Shown: positions 6,836-13,117 of the stretch, one piece after another
How positions within the stretch are numbered: position 1 is the first letter of the stretch
How the letters are laid out: each line of letters starts with the position of its first letter
Source: an uncultured Bacilli bacterium
GTDB taxonomy: Bacteria; Bacillota_I; Bacilli_A; RF39; UBA660
Length of the DNA stretch: 13,117 nt
Reading direction: 5' to 3'
Assembly: GCA_948874605.1 (NCBI GenBank)
Contig: CAQRXS010000027.1
Coordinates: 1 to 13,117, forward strand
Notes under the pieces: generated by a model
Database searches by the model: none
What the model was told of the DNA's origin: nothing
The model's input: only the letters and a program-made list of their open reading frames with translations
Made by a program: the position numbers and the translations under genes

Positions 6836-7724
6836 AGATATTCTTTTTTTCTAGTATCTTTTTTAATTTTTCTAATAGAATAATTACTCCACAGCCAATT
6901 AAAAACCAAAGAATCGAAAATGTTTCAACGGTTAAAGGGTTATGATAAACTTCTAGGGTTGTGGGTCCCATAACAATTGCATAGAATGAGCCAAGCATTA
7001 AACCTAAAATGGTATAAATTGTTTGACTTCGAAATTTTTTTAAAGCCATTTTTATCAAACGAATTACACCTACAATACCAAGAATTACACCTACTCCAAA
7101 GAAGCACAAAATTGGAAATTGATTCAGTGAACCATGTAAAAACTCTTTTATAGCATTGATGATAGGAATATATAGACCAAAAATAAGTAGTAAGGTTGAG
7201 CCAGAAACGCCGGGTAAAACCATCGCCGAAATAGCAATCATACCAGCTATAAGGACGTAAAGCCCCAATCCTAAATTAAATTCTTTTAGGTTTACTACTG
7301 TTCCTGAACCACTTACAGGATTAAAATAAGTAAGTAAAGATACTATTATTATGCCAATGAGTAAGAAAATAATATTTTTGTACTTTCCTTTTATACTTTT
7401 CTTTTCTTCTTTCATTATTAATGGAATGGAAAATAAAATAAAGCCAATAAATAACGAACTTACTTCATAAATATGTGATTGAAATAAATTGGTTAATATC
7501 AAAATGGCTAAAACCATACCAATAACCCAACCAAATCCTAATTTTAATAAAAATACTAGCGCATCTTTTCTTTCTTTTTTACTACCAAACATTAAATTAT
7601 CTAAGGAATTAATAAATTTGTCATAAAACCCTAAAATAAAGGCAATTGTACCACCACTAACTCCAGGAACACTATCTGCAAGGGCCATACAAAACCCTCG
7701 AAAAATTTCGACTATAAATTTCAT
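6834..7724 (-). CDS. popT: DUF368 family undecaprenyl-phosphate transporter (PopT-like)
   Basis: This 296-residue polytopic membrane protein has the DUF368 hallmark twice: P20-G-V-S-G-G-T26 and P171-G-V-S-G-S-T177, each in a hydrophobic stretch (ADSVPGVSGGTIAFILGFY; AMVLPGVSGSTLLLIFGLY). This suggests an internal inverted duplication with re-entrant hairpins. DUF368 proteins are established as PopT, which return undecaprenyl phosphate across the cytoplasmic membrane after peptidoglycan and other envelope polymers are assembled; DedA-family UptA proteins share this role. The gene is full length. The ATG at 7724 (AGGAG 8 bases upstream) is preferred to a TTG at 7727. It is flanked by a promoter at 7769-7797 and a terminator overlapping its stop, so it is likely monocistronic. 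The symbol follows the family, not proof of orthology. Confidence 0.9.
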   Translation of the reverse strand: MKFIVEIFRGFCMALADSVPGVSGGTIAFILGFYDKFINSLDNLMFGSKKERKDALVFLLKLGFGWVIGMVLAILILTNLFQSHIYEVSSLFIGFILFSIPLIMKEEKKSIKGKYKNIIFLLIGIIIVSLLTYFNPVSGSGTVVNLKEFNLGLGLYVLIAGMIAISAMVLPGVSGSTLLLIFGLYIPIINAIKEFLHGSLNQFPILCFFGVGVILGIVGVIRLIKMALKKFRSQTIYTILGLMLGSFYAIVMGPTTLEVYHNPLTVETFSILWFLIGCGVIILLEKLKKILEKKNI

Positions 7725-7768
7725 CAATATTTCTCCTCTTTTCCATTATCTTATTTCAACTAATGATT

Positions 7769-7797
7769 ATTTTATCATAAATTTGTAGTATTGTCCT
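7769..7797 (-). promoter_or_regulatory. Extended -10 promoter for the DUF368 gene
   Basis: AGGACA (7792-7797), a 17-base spacer and TAAAAT (7769-7774) preceded by TGA (7775-7777), a TGn extended -10 element. It lies in the 136-base gap between the MutY stop and the DUF368 start. Confidence 0.5.
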
Positions 7798-7860
7798 TAA
7801 TAAATTTTATAATGTCTATGTTGTCGCATTTATTCACAGATTTTTATAAATTTTTCTAAA

Positions 7861-8895
7861 TCATGATTTTACCTTCTTAAATATTTTTTGAAATGCAGTT
7901 GGCAAAGAAAATTCTTGTTCAATTTTGTTTTTATTATAATAATTATAGTCGAGACTTTGTTTTTGTAAAGAAACCAAATACGCTTTCATATGCCATTCGA
8001 TATGAGAAAAAATATGTTTAAATTCGCCTATTTCTTGAATGCTTTTTAAGGAGTATTTTTTTTCTTTTAAATAGTTTTGTAATTCCTCTTGCGTAAAATA
8101 ATCGTCAACATTTGGAAGTTCATAAAGCCCTGCTAGCAAGCCCTCTTTTTCTCTTTTTTGAATCGCATATGTTTTTTGATATTCTAATATATAGACAGTT
8201 TTTTCTGCTATTTTACGTTTTATTTTTTCTTTCTTTACAGGATATTCTAGCATTGTATTTTTTTTACAAGATTTACAAATGTCATGAAGTGGGCATTCAG
8301 AACATTTTGGTTTGCCATTTGGTATACACACTAAAGCTCCAAGCTCGATAAAACTTTCTGTAAAGTCTCTAGCTTCTTCTGGTTTCATAAATTTTTGTAA
8401 AAGTTGGGTATATTCTTTCCTAACTTTTGGATTTAGCATATCTCTGTTATCTTCAAAAAGACGAGATAAAATGCGCATGACATTTCCATCTATAGCAGGA
8501 ACGCATTTTTGATAAGCAATCGATAAAATAGCACCAGCGGTATAAGGTCCGATCCCTGGTAGGCTCATTATTTCTGCCTCATTGTCTGGTAAACTTTTTA
8601 AACCACGTTTTTTTACCTCTATTGCACATTTTTTTAAATTTCTGGCACGACTATAGTAACCTAATCCTTCCCATAGTTTCAACAATGTATCTTCTTCAAT
8701 ATCAGCAAGCGCTTCTATGTTAGGTATAACATTTAAAAATCTTTTATAATATTCTTTTACAGCTTCTACTCTTGTTTGTTGTAACATTACCTCAGATATC
8801 CAAATTTTATAAGAGTCTGTTGTATGTCTCCAAGGCAAATCTCTTTTTTCTTTTGCATACCATTTTAATAAAGCATTTATATCTTTTTCATTCAT
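7861..8895 (-). CDS. mutY: A/G-specific adenine DNA glycosylase MutY
   Basis: This protein removes adenine mispaired with 8-oxoguanine. From the ATG at 8895 (344 residues) it shows W32-I-S-E35 with the catalytic Glu in the helix EVMLQQTRV, the helix-hairpin-helix L112-P-G-I-G-P-Y-T-A-G121, catalytic D136 in PAIDGNV, and four cysteines for a [4Fe-4S] cluster at 190, 198, 201 and 207. The first spacing is seven residues (E. coli has six), a variant I recall from clostridial MutY. The C-terminal NUDIX-like domain (about 232-344) is present and retains the F296-S-H298 motif used to recognise 8-oxoguanine. A GTG at 8904 is an alternative start; neither start has a strong Shine-Dalgarno (AAAGTGG lies near). 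Full length and apparently functional. Confidence 0.95.
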   Translation of the reverse strand: MNEKDINALLKWYAKEKRDLPWRHTTDSYKIWISEVMLQQTRVEAVKEYYKRFLNVIPNIEALADIEEDTLLKLWEGLGYYSRARNLKKCAIEVKKRGLKSLPDNEAEIMSLPGIGPYTAGAILSIAYQKCVPAIDGNVMRILSRLFEDNRDMLNPKVRKEYTQLLQKFMKPEEARDFTESFIELGALVCIPNGKPKCSECPLHDICKSCKKNTMLEYPVKKEKIKRKIAEKTVYILEYQKTYAIQKREKEGLLAGLYELPNVDDYFTQEELQNYLKEKKYSLKSIQEIGEFKHIFSHIEWHMKAYLVSLQKQSLDYNYYNKNKIEQEFSLPTAFQKIFKKVKS

Positions 8896-8911
8896 ATACA
8901 CCACTTTATTT

Positions 8912-8940
8912 AGTATAACAAAAAAAGAAACGTATTTACA
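8912..8940 (-). promoter_or_regulatory. Weak candidate promoter for mutY
   Basis: TATACT (8912-8917) matches the -10 consensus at five of six positions. A 17-base spacer leads to TGTAAA (8935-8940), a poor -35. Initiation here would give a short leader before the ATG at 8895. Confidence 0.35.
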
Positions 8941-8955
8941 GTCCCCTTTATAGTT

Positions 8956-9549
8956 TTATTGATACTTGCTCATAATTTGATTTAAATAGTACATTTTCCG
9001 GTCTAATTCTTGAATATCTTTAGCATATTCACTCATCTCTTTTTGAACATCTTCTGGTATTTCTTCTTGAAATTTATAACGAATTTTATGATCTAAACTA
9101 GCCCAGAAATCCATGGCTACTGTTCTCACTTGTATTTCAGCTGGAATGTATTCTACTACATTTTCTAAGTAAATCGGAACTAAAACGATTAAATGATAAC
9201 TTGTATATCCTGAGTCTTTGGGAGTTCTAATATAATCTTTTCGTTCTTTAATAATAATATTTGTAGAATGCGTAATTAAAGATACTATATCATATACGTC
9301 CGATAAAAAGGAAACAACAATACGAAACCCTATAATATCTGTAATATATTTTATAATATTTTCTTTTGTAGAAACGATTTTTTTATCTTTCATTTTTCTT
9401 TCAATACTTTGAATTGTCTTGATTCTAGATTTTACGTGCTCTACTGGACTATAACCATGTTTTTGTTCGAAAGAACGAAGCAAAATATCTAGTTCTGTTT
9501 CTAACATTTGATGAGCATATTCGTATTTTATATAAATATCTGAATTCAT
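8956..9549 (-). CDS. Small alarmone synthetase, RelQ/YjbM-like (p)ppGpp synthetase
   Basis: This 197-residue protein is a single RelA/SpoT synthetase domain without the HD hydrolase, TGS or ACT domains of long RSH proteins. It would transfer pyrophosphate from ATP to GDP or GTP. Visible motifs: D71-I-I-G-F-R76, the G-loop region K104-D-Y-I-R-T-P-K111, G114-Y-T-S-Y-H119, and E138-I-Q-V-R-T143 followed by A145-M-D-F-W-A-S-L-D-H154, the EIQxRT...MDFW signature of small synthetases. The N-terminal helix with SPVEHVKSRIK (34-44) is also typical of RelQ, which is usually slightly longer (about 210). Synthesis-only enzymes raise alarmone levels under envelope or growth stress and must be balanced by a hydrolase encoded elsewhere. 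AGAGG about 9 bases upstream supports the start. It is not possible to separate RelQ from RelP by eye. Confidence 0.92.
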   Translation of the reverse strand: MNSDIYIKYEYAHQMLETELDILLRSFEQKHGYSPVEHVKSRIKTIQSIERKMKDKKIVSTKENIIKYITDIIGFRIVVSFLSDVYDIVSLITHSTNIIIKERKDYIRTPKDSGYTSYHLIVLVPIYLENVVEYIPAEIQVRTVAMDFWASLDHKIRYKFQEEIPEDVQKEMSEYAKDIQELDRKMYYLNQIMSKYQ

Positions 9550-9567
9550 TTTTTACAACCTCTTTTC

Positions 9568-9599
9568 AAAAAAAGAAAGCAATACTACTCGTATCACTT
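9568..9599 (-). promoter_or_regulatory. Hairpin plus T tract in the alarmone synthetase leader
   Basis: On the minus strand the arms 9591-9599 and 9577-9585 form a nine-pair stem (two G-U wobbles) with a 5-base loop GAGTA, followed by a mostly-T run to 9568, just before the AGAGG ribosome site. It lies between a candidate promoter and the gene, so it could attenuate. It could instead terminate transcripts from the gene upstream. The stem is low in G-C. Confidence 0.4.
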
Positions 9600-9613
9600 C
9601 TTTTTGTATCCAT

Positions 9614-9642
9614 AATTTACCATATTTTGTTTAAAAAAGCAA
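9614..9642 (-). promoter_or_regulatory. Candidate promoter for the alarmone synthetase
   Basis: TTGCTT (9637-9642), a 17-base spacer and TAAATT (9614-9619) preceded by TGG, an extended -10. It lies in the 115-base gap upstream of the synthetase and would give a leader of about 58 bases containing the hairpin at 9577-9599. Confidence 0.45.
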
Positions 9643-9664
9643 ATTTTGATTTTTTCAATTTCTA

Positions 9665-10156
9665 TCATTTGTTTCTTAATGTAAAATTTAAATCTTCTTC
9701 TTTCCTCTGTACTTGAATATTTAGAATCCTTTCATAAATTGCTTGTAAGTCTATGATAATTAATTGTAATTGATATCTTGAGATATTCCACTTTATTACT
9801 CTTTGCATGTAACTAACATAATAAGATGCTTCATATTCCTCTATTTTGTCTTTTAACCAATTTAAAAATATTTGAAGCTGCTCTTGAGGTAAATCGTTTG
9901 GAAAATCTTTATGTAATGTGACTTCTGACATTTCATTTTTTTCCTGTAAAGCGTCTATTGCCGATTTCAATAGGATTACTAAATGATTCACAGTAAATAT
10001 ATCTTCTTTCTTATCTAAAGATACTTCTATTTTCTCAAATTTTGTTATGAAATGCATGATAGATTGGTTTGTTTTTTCCTCTGAAACTACTTGGAAGCTT
10101 TCAGGCATCCTATCATTAGGTTGTAAAAACAGTTTATCTTTCGTATTTTTTACCAT
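9665..10156 (-). CDS. Uncharacterised small helical protein
   Basis: I do not recognise this 163-residue protein. It is soluble-looking, charged and probably mostly alpha-helical: amphipathic stretches near 54-75 (VNHLVILLKSAIDALQEK), 89-115 (ending KDKIEEYEASYY) and 117-150 (ending LQAIYERILNIQ) could form a helical bundle or coiled coil. There is no signal peptide, membrane helix, cysteine cluster or obvious catalytic motif. It has the best promoter in the window, a ribosome site AGAGG about 6 bases from the ATG, and its own intergenic boundaries on both sides, so it is a real, expressed gene. It precedes the alarmone synthetase by 115 bases, but no functional link can be asserted. Confidence 0.78.
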   Translation of the reverse strand: MVKNTKDKLFLQPNDRMPESFQVVSEEKTNQSIMHFITKFEKIEVSLDKKEDIFTVNHLVILLKSAIDALQEKNEMSEVTLHKDFPNDLPQEQLQIFLNWLKDKIEEYEASYYVSYMQRVIKWNISRYQLQLIIIDLQAIYERILNIQVQRKEEDLNFTLRNK

Positions 10157-10181
10157 ACAGACCTCTTTTCTAATGGGTATT

Positions 10182-10210
10182 ATTATAGAGGTATGCTGGT
10201 AATTTGTAAA
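10182..10210 (-). promoter_or_regulatory. Strong sigma-A promoter for the small helical protein gene
   Basis: TTTACA (10205-10210, five of six consensus positions), a 17-base spacer and a perfect TATAAT (10182-10187). It lies about 26 bases upstream of the ATG at 10156, giving a short leader with AGAGG. A 12-base perfect palindrome, AAATAATTATTT (10208-10219), overlaps the -35 edge and could be an operator, or chance in A/T-rich DNA. Confidence 0.75.
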
Positions 10211-10227
10211 TAATTATTTTATCTTCT

Positions 10228-10935
10228 TTATTTTAATTTTCTTTCTAAAGAGTAATCTACGATGGCATCAATATGTGATTGCGTTGTGTCGAATATTGGA
10301 ATTGTTAAATCATTTTGCTTTATTAACATTTCGATTTCTGTACATCCTAGAATAATTCCTTCAATGTTATTTTCTTGAATCATTTGATGAATAACATTTT
10401 TATAATATTCGCGTGAAGAATCTTTTATTTCTCCTTTGCATAACTCATCAAAAATAATTCGATCAATTTCATTAATATTTTCTTCCTTTTGTGGAGTGGT
10501 AACAGCTAAGCCATTTTGACGTAAGCGCTCAACAAGAAAGTTTTCAACCATTGTGTATTTTGTTCCTAATAATCCAACATTTAAAACATTGCTTTCTTTA
10601 CATTTCTCGGCTACACAATCTGCAATGTGAATAAGTGGAATGTTAATTTTGCTTTGGATGAAATTGGCAAGTTTATGCATGGTATTTGTAGCAATAACAA
10701 TGTAGTCTGCTCCTGCAGTTTCCAAAGTTTGGGCAATTTTTGATAATTCGTACCCAATCTCTTCCCATTTATTTTCTAACATTAACTTTCTTATTTCTTC
10801 AAAATTTACATTGTAAATTAATAACTTCGCACAAGTAAGGCCTCCCGCACTTTCGTTTACTTGTTTGTTAATTCTTTCGTAGTAATGAATAGTTGATTCA
10901 TAACTCATACCACCAATAATTCCAATTGTTTTCAT
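10228..10935 (-). CDS. Aspartate/glutamate racemase family protein lacking the first catalytic Cys
   Basis: This 235-residue protein matches PLP-independent Asp/Glu racemases of the YgeA type over its whole length: G5-I-I-G-G-M-S-Y-E-S-T15 at the start, T83-N-T-M-H-K88, I102-H-I-A-D106, L122-L-G-T-K-Y-T-M129, and I195-L-G-C198-T-E-I201. These enzymes invert an alpha-carbon using two opposed cysteines. The second (C198) is present, but the first position, just before TNT, is Ala82 (codon GCT). Thr is known there in some relatives with one-sided activity. This member may therefore be a restricted racemase, an isomerase or lyase of another substrate, or inactive. The ribosome site AGAGGAT lies inside the end of the upstream hydrolase gene, 4 bases away, so the two are coupled. 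Confidence 0.88.
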   Translation of the reverse strand: MKTIGIIGGMSYESTIHYYERINKQVNESAGGLTCAKLLIYNVNFEEIRKLMLENKWEEIGYELSKIAQTLETAGADYIVIATNTMHKLANFIQSKINIPLIHIADCVAEKCKESNVLNVGLLGTKYTMVENFLVERLRQNGLAVTTPQKEENINEIDRIIFDELCKGEIKDSSREYYKNVIHQMIQENNIEGIILGCTEIEMLIKQNDLTIPIFDTTQSHIDAIVDYSLERKLK

Positions 10936-10939
10936 ATTT

Positions 10940-11752
10940 TTATCCTCTTTTCTTTATTAATTGTATTTCTTCTAAATCATCAGGTACAAATACAGTTCCT
11001 TCAAAGACCCGTTTTGCTTCCTCTGTGTATAATTTTTTTCGGTCTTTTCCATGTGTTTCTTCCGTATGATAAAGGATTATATTTTTTACATTTAGCGAGT
11101 TTAAAACATTTGCAGCACTTAGAACTGTTGAATGATTTTTCGCATATGCATGAAATATTGTTTCTTCAGCATCTAAACAAAATGCTTCATGCATAACGTA
11201 ATCTGCACCTCGTACTCGATTATATAAGTCTTTATTAAGTGTTTCATCTCCTAAAAATAGTAAGCGATTTTCATTTAATATACATTCAAAGCCATATTGC
11301 TTTGTACCTCTAGCATGAATATCAAAAAATTCATACTCAATACCGTTTATTTGATATTTATCACAGTCATTCAAAACAATAAAATTTGTAATTCTGTATA
11401 TTTTTTCTAGTAAAGGAGCTGGCAAAACATAACCTGCAACACCTAAAATAGCTTCGTATACAACATCATTACAATAGATATTAATTTTTTCTTTGACGTC
11501 ATCCTCTTTTATTGCATTCATTTTTTTAAACATCCATATAAGACCTAATATATGATCTGTATGACTATGTGAAATAAAAATATTTTTGACCTCGGTAAGT
11601 TTTATATTTGACTGTTTTAATCTTTCAATAATTTCTATGCTTCCCCCTGAATCTACTAGAAATATTCCTTTCTCATTTTGAATATAGAAACAAGTATTAT
11701 ATAATTTTACAGGCCCACCATTTCCTGTTCCCAACAATTTTATTGTTTCCAT
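10940..11752 (-). CDS. Metallo-beta-lactamase-fold hydrolase, RNase Z/ElaC-like
   Basis: This 270-residue hydrolase opens with the beta-strand and glycine-rich turn LLGTGNGGP (6-14), the V33-D-S-G-G37 strand, then the zinc motif S61-H62-S-H64-T-D66-H67. Further probable ligands are H146, D169 in FLGDE and H229 in ILYHTEE. H188-E-A and N206-H-S-T-V-L-S-A-A214 match RNase Z-type sequences (HEAT, HSTAxxAA), placing it nearest the ElaC/tRNase Z group. The usual final H-x-S-x-R-Y is replaced by HTEETHG, and I cannot identify a clear exosite arm, so tRNA 3' processing should not be assumed; phosphodiesterase or lactonase roles are possible. Start: GGAGG (11763-11767) 10 bases before the ATG. It is first of a two-gene unit with the racemase-like gene. 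Confidence 0.85.
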   Translation of the reverse strand: METIKLLGTGNGGPVKLYNTCFYIQNEKGIFLVDSGGSIEIIERLKQSNIKLTEVKNIFISHSHTDHILGLIWMFKKMNAIKEDDVKEKINIYCNDVVYEAILGVAGYVLPAPLLEKIYRITNFIVLNDCDKYQINGIEYEFFDIHARGTKQYGFECILNENRLLFLGDETLNKDLYNRVRGADYVMHEAFCLDAEETIFHAYAKNHSTVLSAANVLNSLNVKNIILYHTEETHGKDRKKLYTEEAKRVFEGTVFVPDDLEEIQLIKKRG

Positions 11753-11781
11753 TATACTTTTACCTCCAAATCTTTTCGTAT

Positions 11782-11810
11782 ATTATACTTTTTTTCTTAG
11801 GCTTAAGCAA
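11782..11810 (-). promoter_or_regulatory. Promoter for the hydrolase-racemase unit
   Basis: TTGCTT (11805-11810), a 17-base spacer and a perfect TATAAT (11782-11787), in the 61-base gap after the ABC exporter stop. The 8-base palindrome GCTTAAGC (11801-11808) overlaps the -35 and might bind a regulator. Confidence 0.6.
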
Positions 11811-11813
11811 GTT

Positions 11814-13117
11814 TCATTTTTTCTTTATTAATTGGTGATTCTCAAATGTATAAAACTTATTACAAATCTCATTTATTTTCTCATTGTGAGTAGTAATGAT
11901 TAATGTTTTATCCTGGAAATGTTTGATAAGAAAATTCACGACTATTTCTTCTGTATGTTTGTCTAGATTTGAAGTAGGCTCATCTAAAATATAAATGTCT
12001 TTTCCCATTAAATAACTTCTTAAAATATTTATTCTTCTTTTTTGACCTGTTGATAGTTTCAAACCTTTTTCCCCTACAACTGTATTTAAACCATTTTCAA
12101 ATAGTAATAATTCATCTAATTCTAATTCTTCTAAGTAATTTTTCAATTCGTCTTCTGAAATTTTGTTATTAAATGTTAAATTCTCTCTAATTGACATATT
12201 GAATAATTCGATTTCTTGACTTACGACACCAATATCTAATTTTACGTCTTTAAAGTTCTTTTCGTCTATGAAAATTTGCCCTTTATAAGTACTAATGTTC
12301 CCTAGTATTAAATTAATTAGAGAGGTTTTTCCTTGACCAGATTGGCCTGTTATAGATATTTTGTCTTTGTTTTGAATTTCAAAATTGTTAACTTTTATTT
12401 CTAACTTAGTTTTAGGGTATTGAATGGAAACATTGGTTAGATGAATTTTATGCCACGTTTTTAGTTCTTTTTTATTTTCACTATGTTTAAAAATCGTTTT
12501 TAGTTTCTTATTTATTGCTTTTAATTCATAGCAATTTATAATTGTTCCCGATAATTCTTCAAAAACAAATCCCATCTCAACTTGTAAAGAAATATAAAAT
12601 GTTATAATTCCTATTGTATCAATACCATTTGATAAATCTATCACTGCTTTTAAAAGCCCTAAAAGAAAAGGTATGATAATTAATGTGTTTCGAAAATATG
12701 CTTCTTTGGCATAAAATTTTACATACTTTTTATTTTCATTTATGCATTTCTTCCCTTCTTTTTTTATCTTGTTATTAAAATAGGTGTTATTGTTTAATAG
12801 TTTTACAGTCCTAATATTGCTAATAAAATCATTATACATAGAAGAATACTCATATTCCTCATCATATAATTTTTCTACTTGTGTGTTTGCCTTTTTTAAT
12901 ATCTTTATACTTAAAAATAAACATAATGCGCTTGTTATTAAAGACACGAAAAACAATAATAAAGATTGTTTATAAAGGGTATAAAACAAGAAAACAAACG
13001 TAATTAAAATACTTACATATTCTGCTTGTAAAATCTGTTTTACTAAGTCAATAATCTTTTCAATTAGCGACTCGAAATATCCGGTTTGATATTTGGAAAT
13101 TGTTTCAACAGGCAAGT
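11814..13117 (-). CDS. ABC exporter, fused membrane and ATPase domains (partial, 5' end missing)
   Basis: About 434 residues are visible; the reading frame stays open to the window edge, so the true start lies outside. The first residues, PVETISKYQTGYFESLI, correspond to the segment after the second membrane helix of typical ABC exporters (LPxxFFxxxxTGxLxSR), so perhaps 100-150 residues are missing. Membrane helices lie near 34-50, 51-73, 143-162 and 165-185. The ATPase domain carries G257-Q-S-G-Q-G-K-T264, Q-loop Q300, L354-S-T-G-Q358, I376-L-D-E-P380 with S382-N-L-D385, and H410. It would act as a homo- or heterodimer exporting lipids, peptides or drugs; no peptidase domain is visible in this part. 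The gene ends in TGA 61 bases before the hydrolase gene. Confidence 0.9.
   Translation of the reverse strand, partial: LPVETISKYQTGYFESLIEKIIDLVKQILQAEYVSILITFVFLFYTLYKQSLLLFFVSLITSALCLFLSIKILKKANTQVEKLYDEEYEYSSMYNDFISNIRTVKLLNNNTYFNNKIKKEGKKCINENKKYVKFYAKEAYFRNTLIIIPFLLGLLKAVIDLSNGIDTIGIITFYISLQVEMGFVFEELSGTIINCYELKAINKKLKTIFKHSENKKELKTWHKIHLTNVSIQYPKTKLEIKVNNFEIQNKDKISITGQSGQGKTSLINLILGNISTYKGQIFIDEKNFKDVKLDIGVVSQEIELFNMSIRENLTFNNKISEDELKNYLEELELDELLLFENGLNTVVGEKGLKLSTGQKRRINILRSYLMGKDIYILDEPTSNLDKHTEEIVVNFLIKHFQDKTLIITTHNEKINEICNKFYTFENHQLIKKK

Noticed and set aside
8112..8512. Two overlapping plus-strand frames inside mutY.
   Set aside because: Both are antisense to a full-length MutY with all catalytic motifs and have no ribosome sites or family features.
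13113..13115. TTG codon that could be read as the start of the ABC exporter.
   Set aside because: The frame is open to the window edge and the residues match an internal segment of ABC exporters, so this is a truncated gene, not a start.
1..13117. Search for CRISPR arrays, tRNA or rRNA genes, insertion sequences and att-like repeats.
   Set aside because: No regularly spaced repeats, cloverleaf-like segments, transposase motifs or terminal inverted repeats were seen.

Overview
The window is low-GC (roughly 30%) DNA typical of a Bacillota (Firmicutes) chromosome. All thirteen supported genes lie on the minus strand. Most have GGAGG-type ribosome binding sites. TGA is used as a stop (MutY and the ABC exporter), so the genetic code is standard rather than mycoplasmal. 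The MutY iron-sulfur spacing is, from memory, common in Clostridia. I would not go below phylum. No rRNA, tRNA, CRISPR array, transposase or integrase was found, and no stretch above 300 bases lacks a gene. Positions 1-24 hold only a C8 run and the end of the first gene's downstream flank.

Layout in the direction of transcription (high to low coordinates). (1) 13117-11814: the 3' part of an ABC exporter with fused membrane and ATPase domains, cut by the window edge. (2) 11752-10228: a two-gene unit of an RNase Z-like metallo-beta-lactamase-fold hydrolase and an aspartate/glutamate racemase-family protein lacking one of the two expected cysteines. It has its own promoter. (3) 10156-9665: an unrecognised helical protein behind the best promoter in the window. 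(4) 9549-8956: a small (p)ppGpp synthetase of the RelQ/YjbM type with a hairpin in its leader. (5) 8895-7861: MutY. (6) 7724-6834: a DUF368/PopT undecaprenyl-phosphate transporter, followed by an intrinsic terminator. (7) 6728-6015: an unrecognised protein with a basic tail. (8) 5906-2855: a tight unit of an HD-domain protein and the NatA-like ATPase and NatB-like permease of an ABC-2 exporter. (9) 2773-1886: an SDR oxidoreductase near the 3-alpha-hydroxysteroid/coniferyl-alcohol dehydrogenase branch. (10) 1786-1157: a pentapeptide-repeat protein with a Qnr-like C-terminal end. (11) 1104-25: a membrane-anchored metallophosphoesterase.

Most of this is ordinary chromosomal housekeeping and accessory content: DNA repair, alarmone synthesis, envelope lipid-carrier recycling and export. 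The points most worth a second look are the HD protein, which appears to be an internal duplication whose first copy has lost its metal ligands and which sits in an operon with an ABC exporter; the racemase-like protein with Ala in place of a catalytic Cys; the Qnr-like pentapeptide protein; the hairpin in the alarmone synthetase leader; and two orphan proteins. I see no convincing defence island or mobile element.
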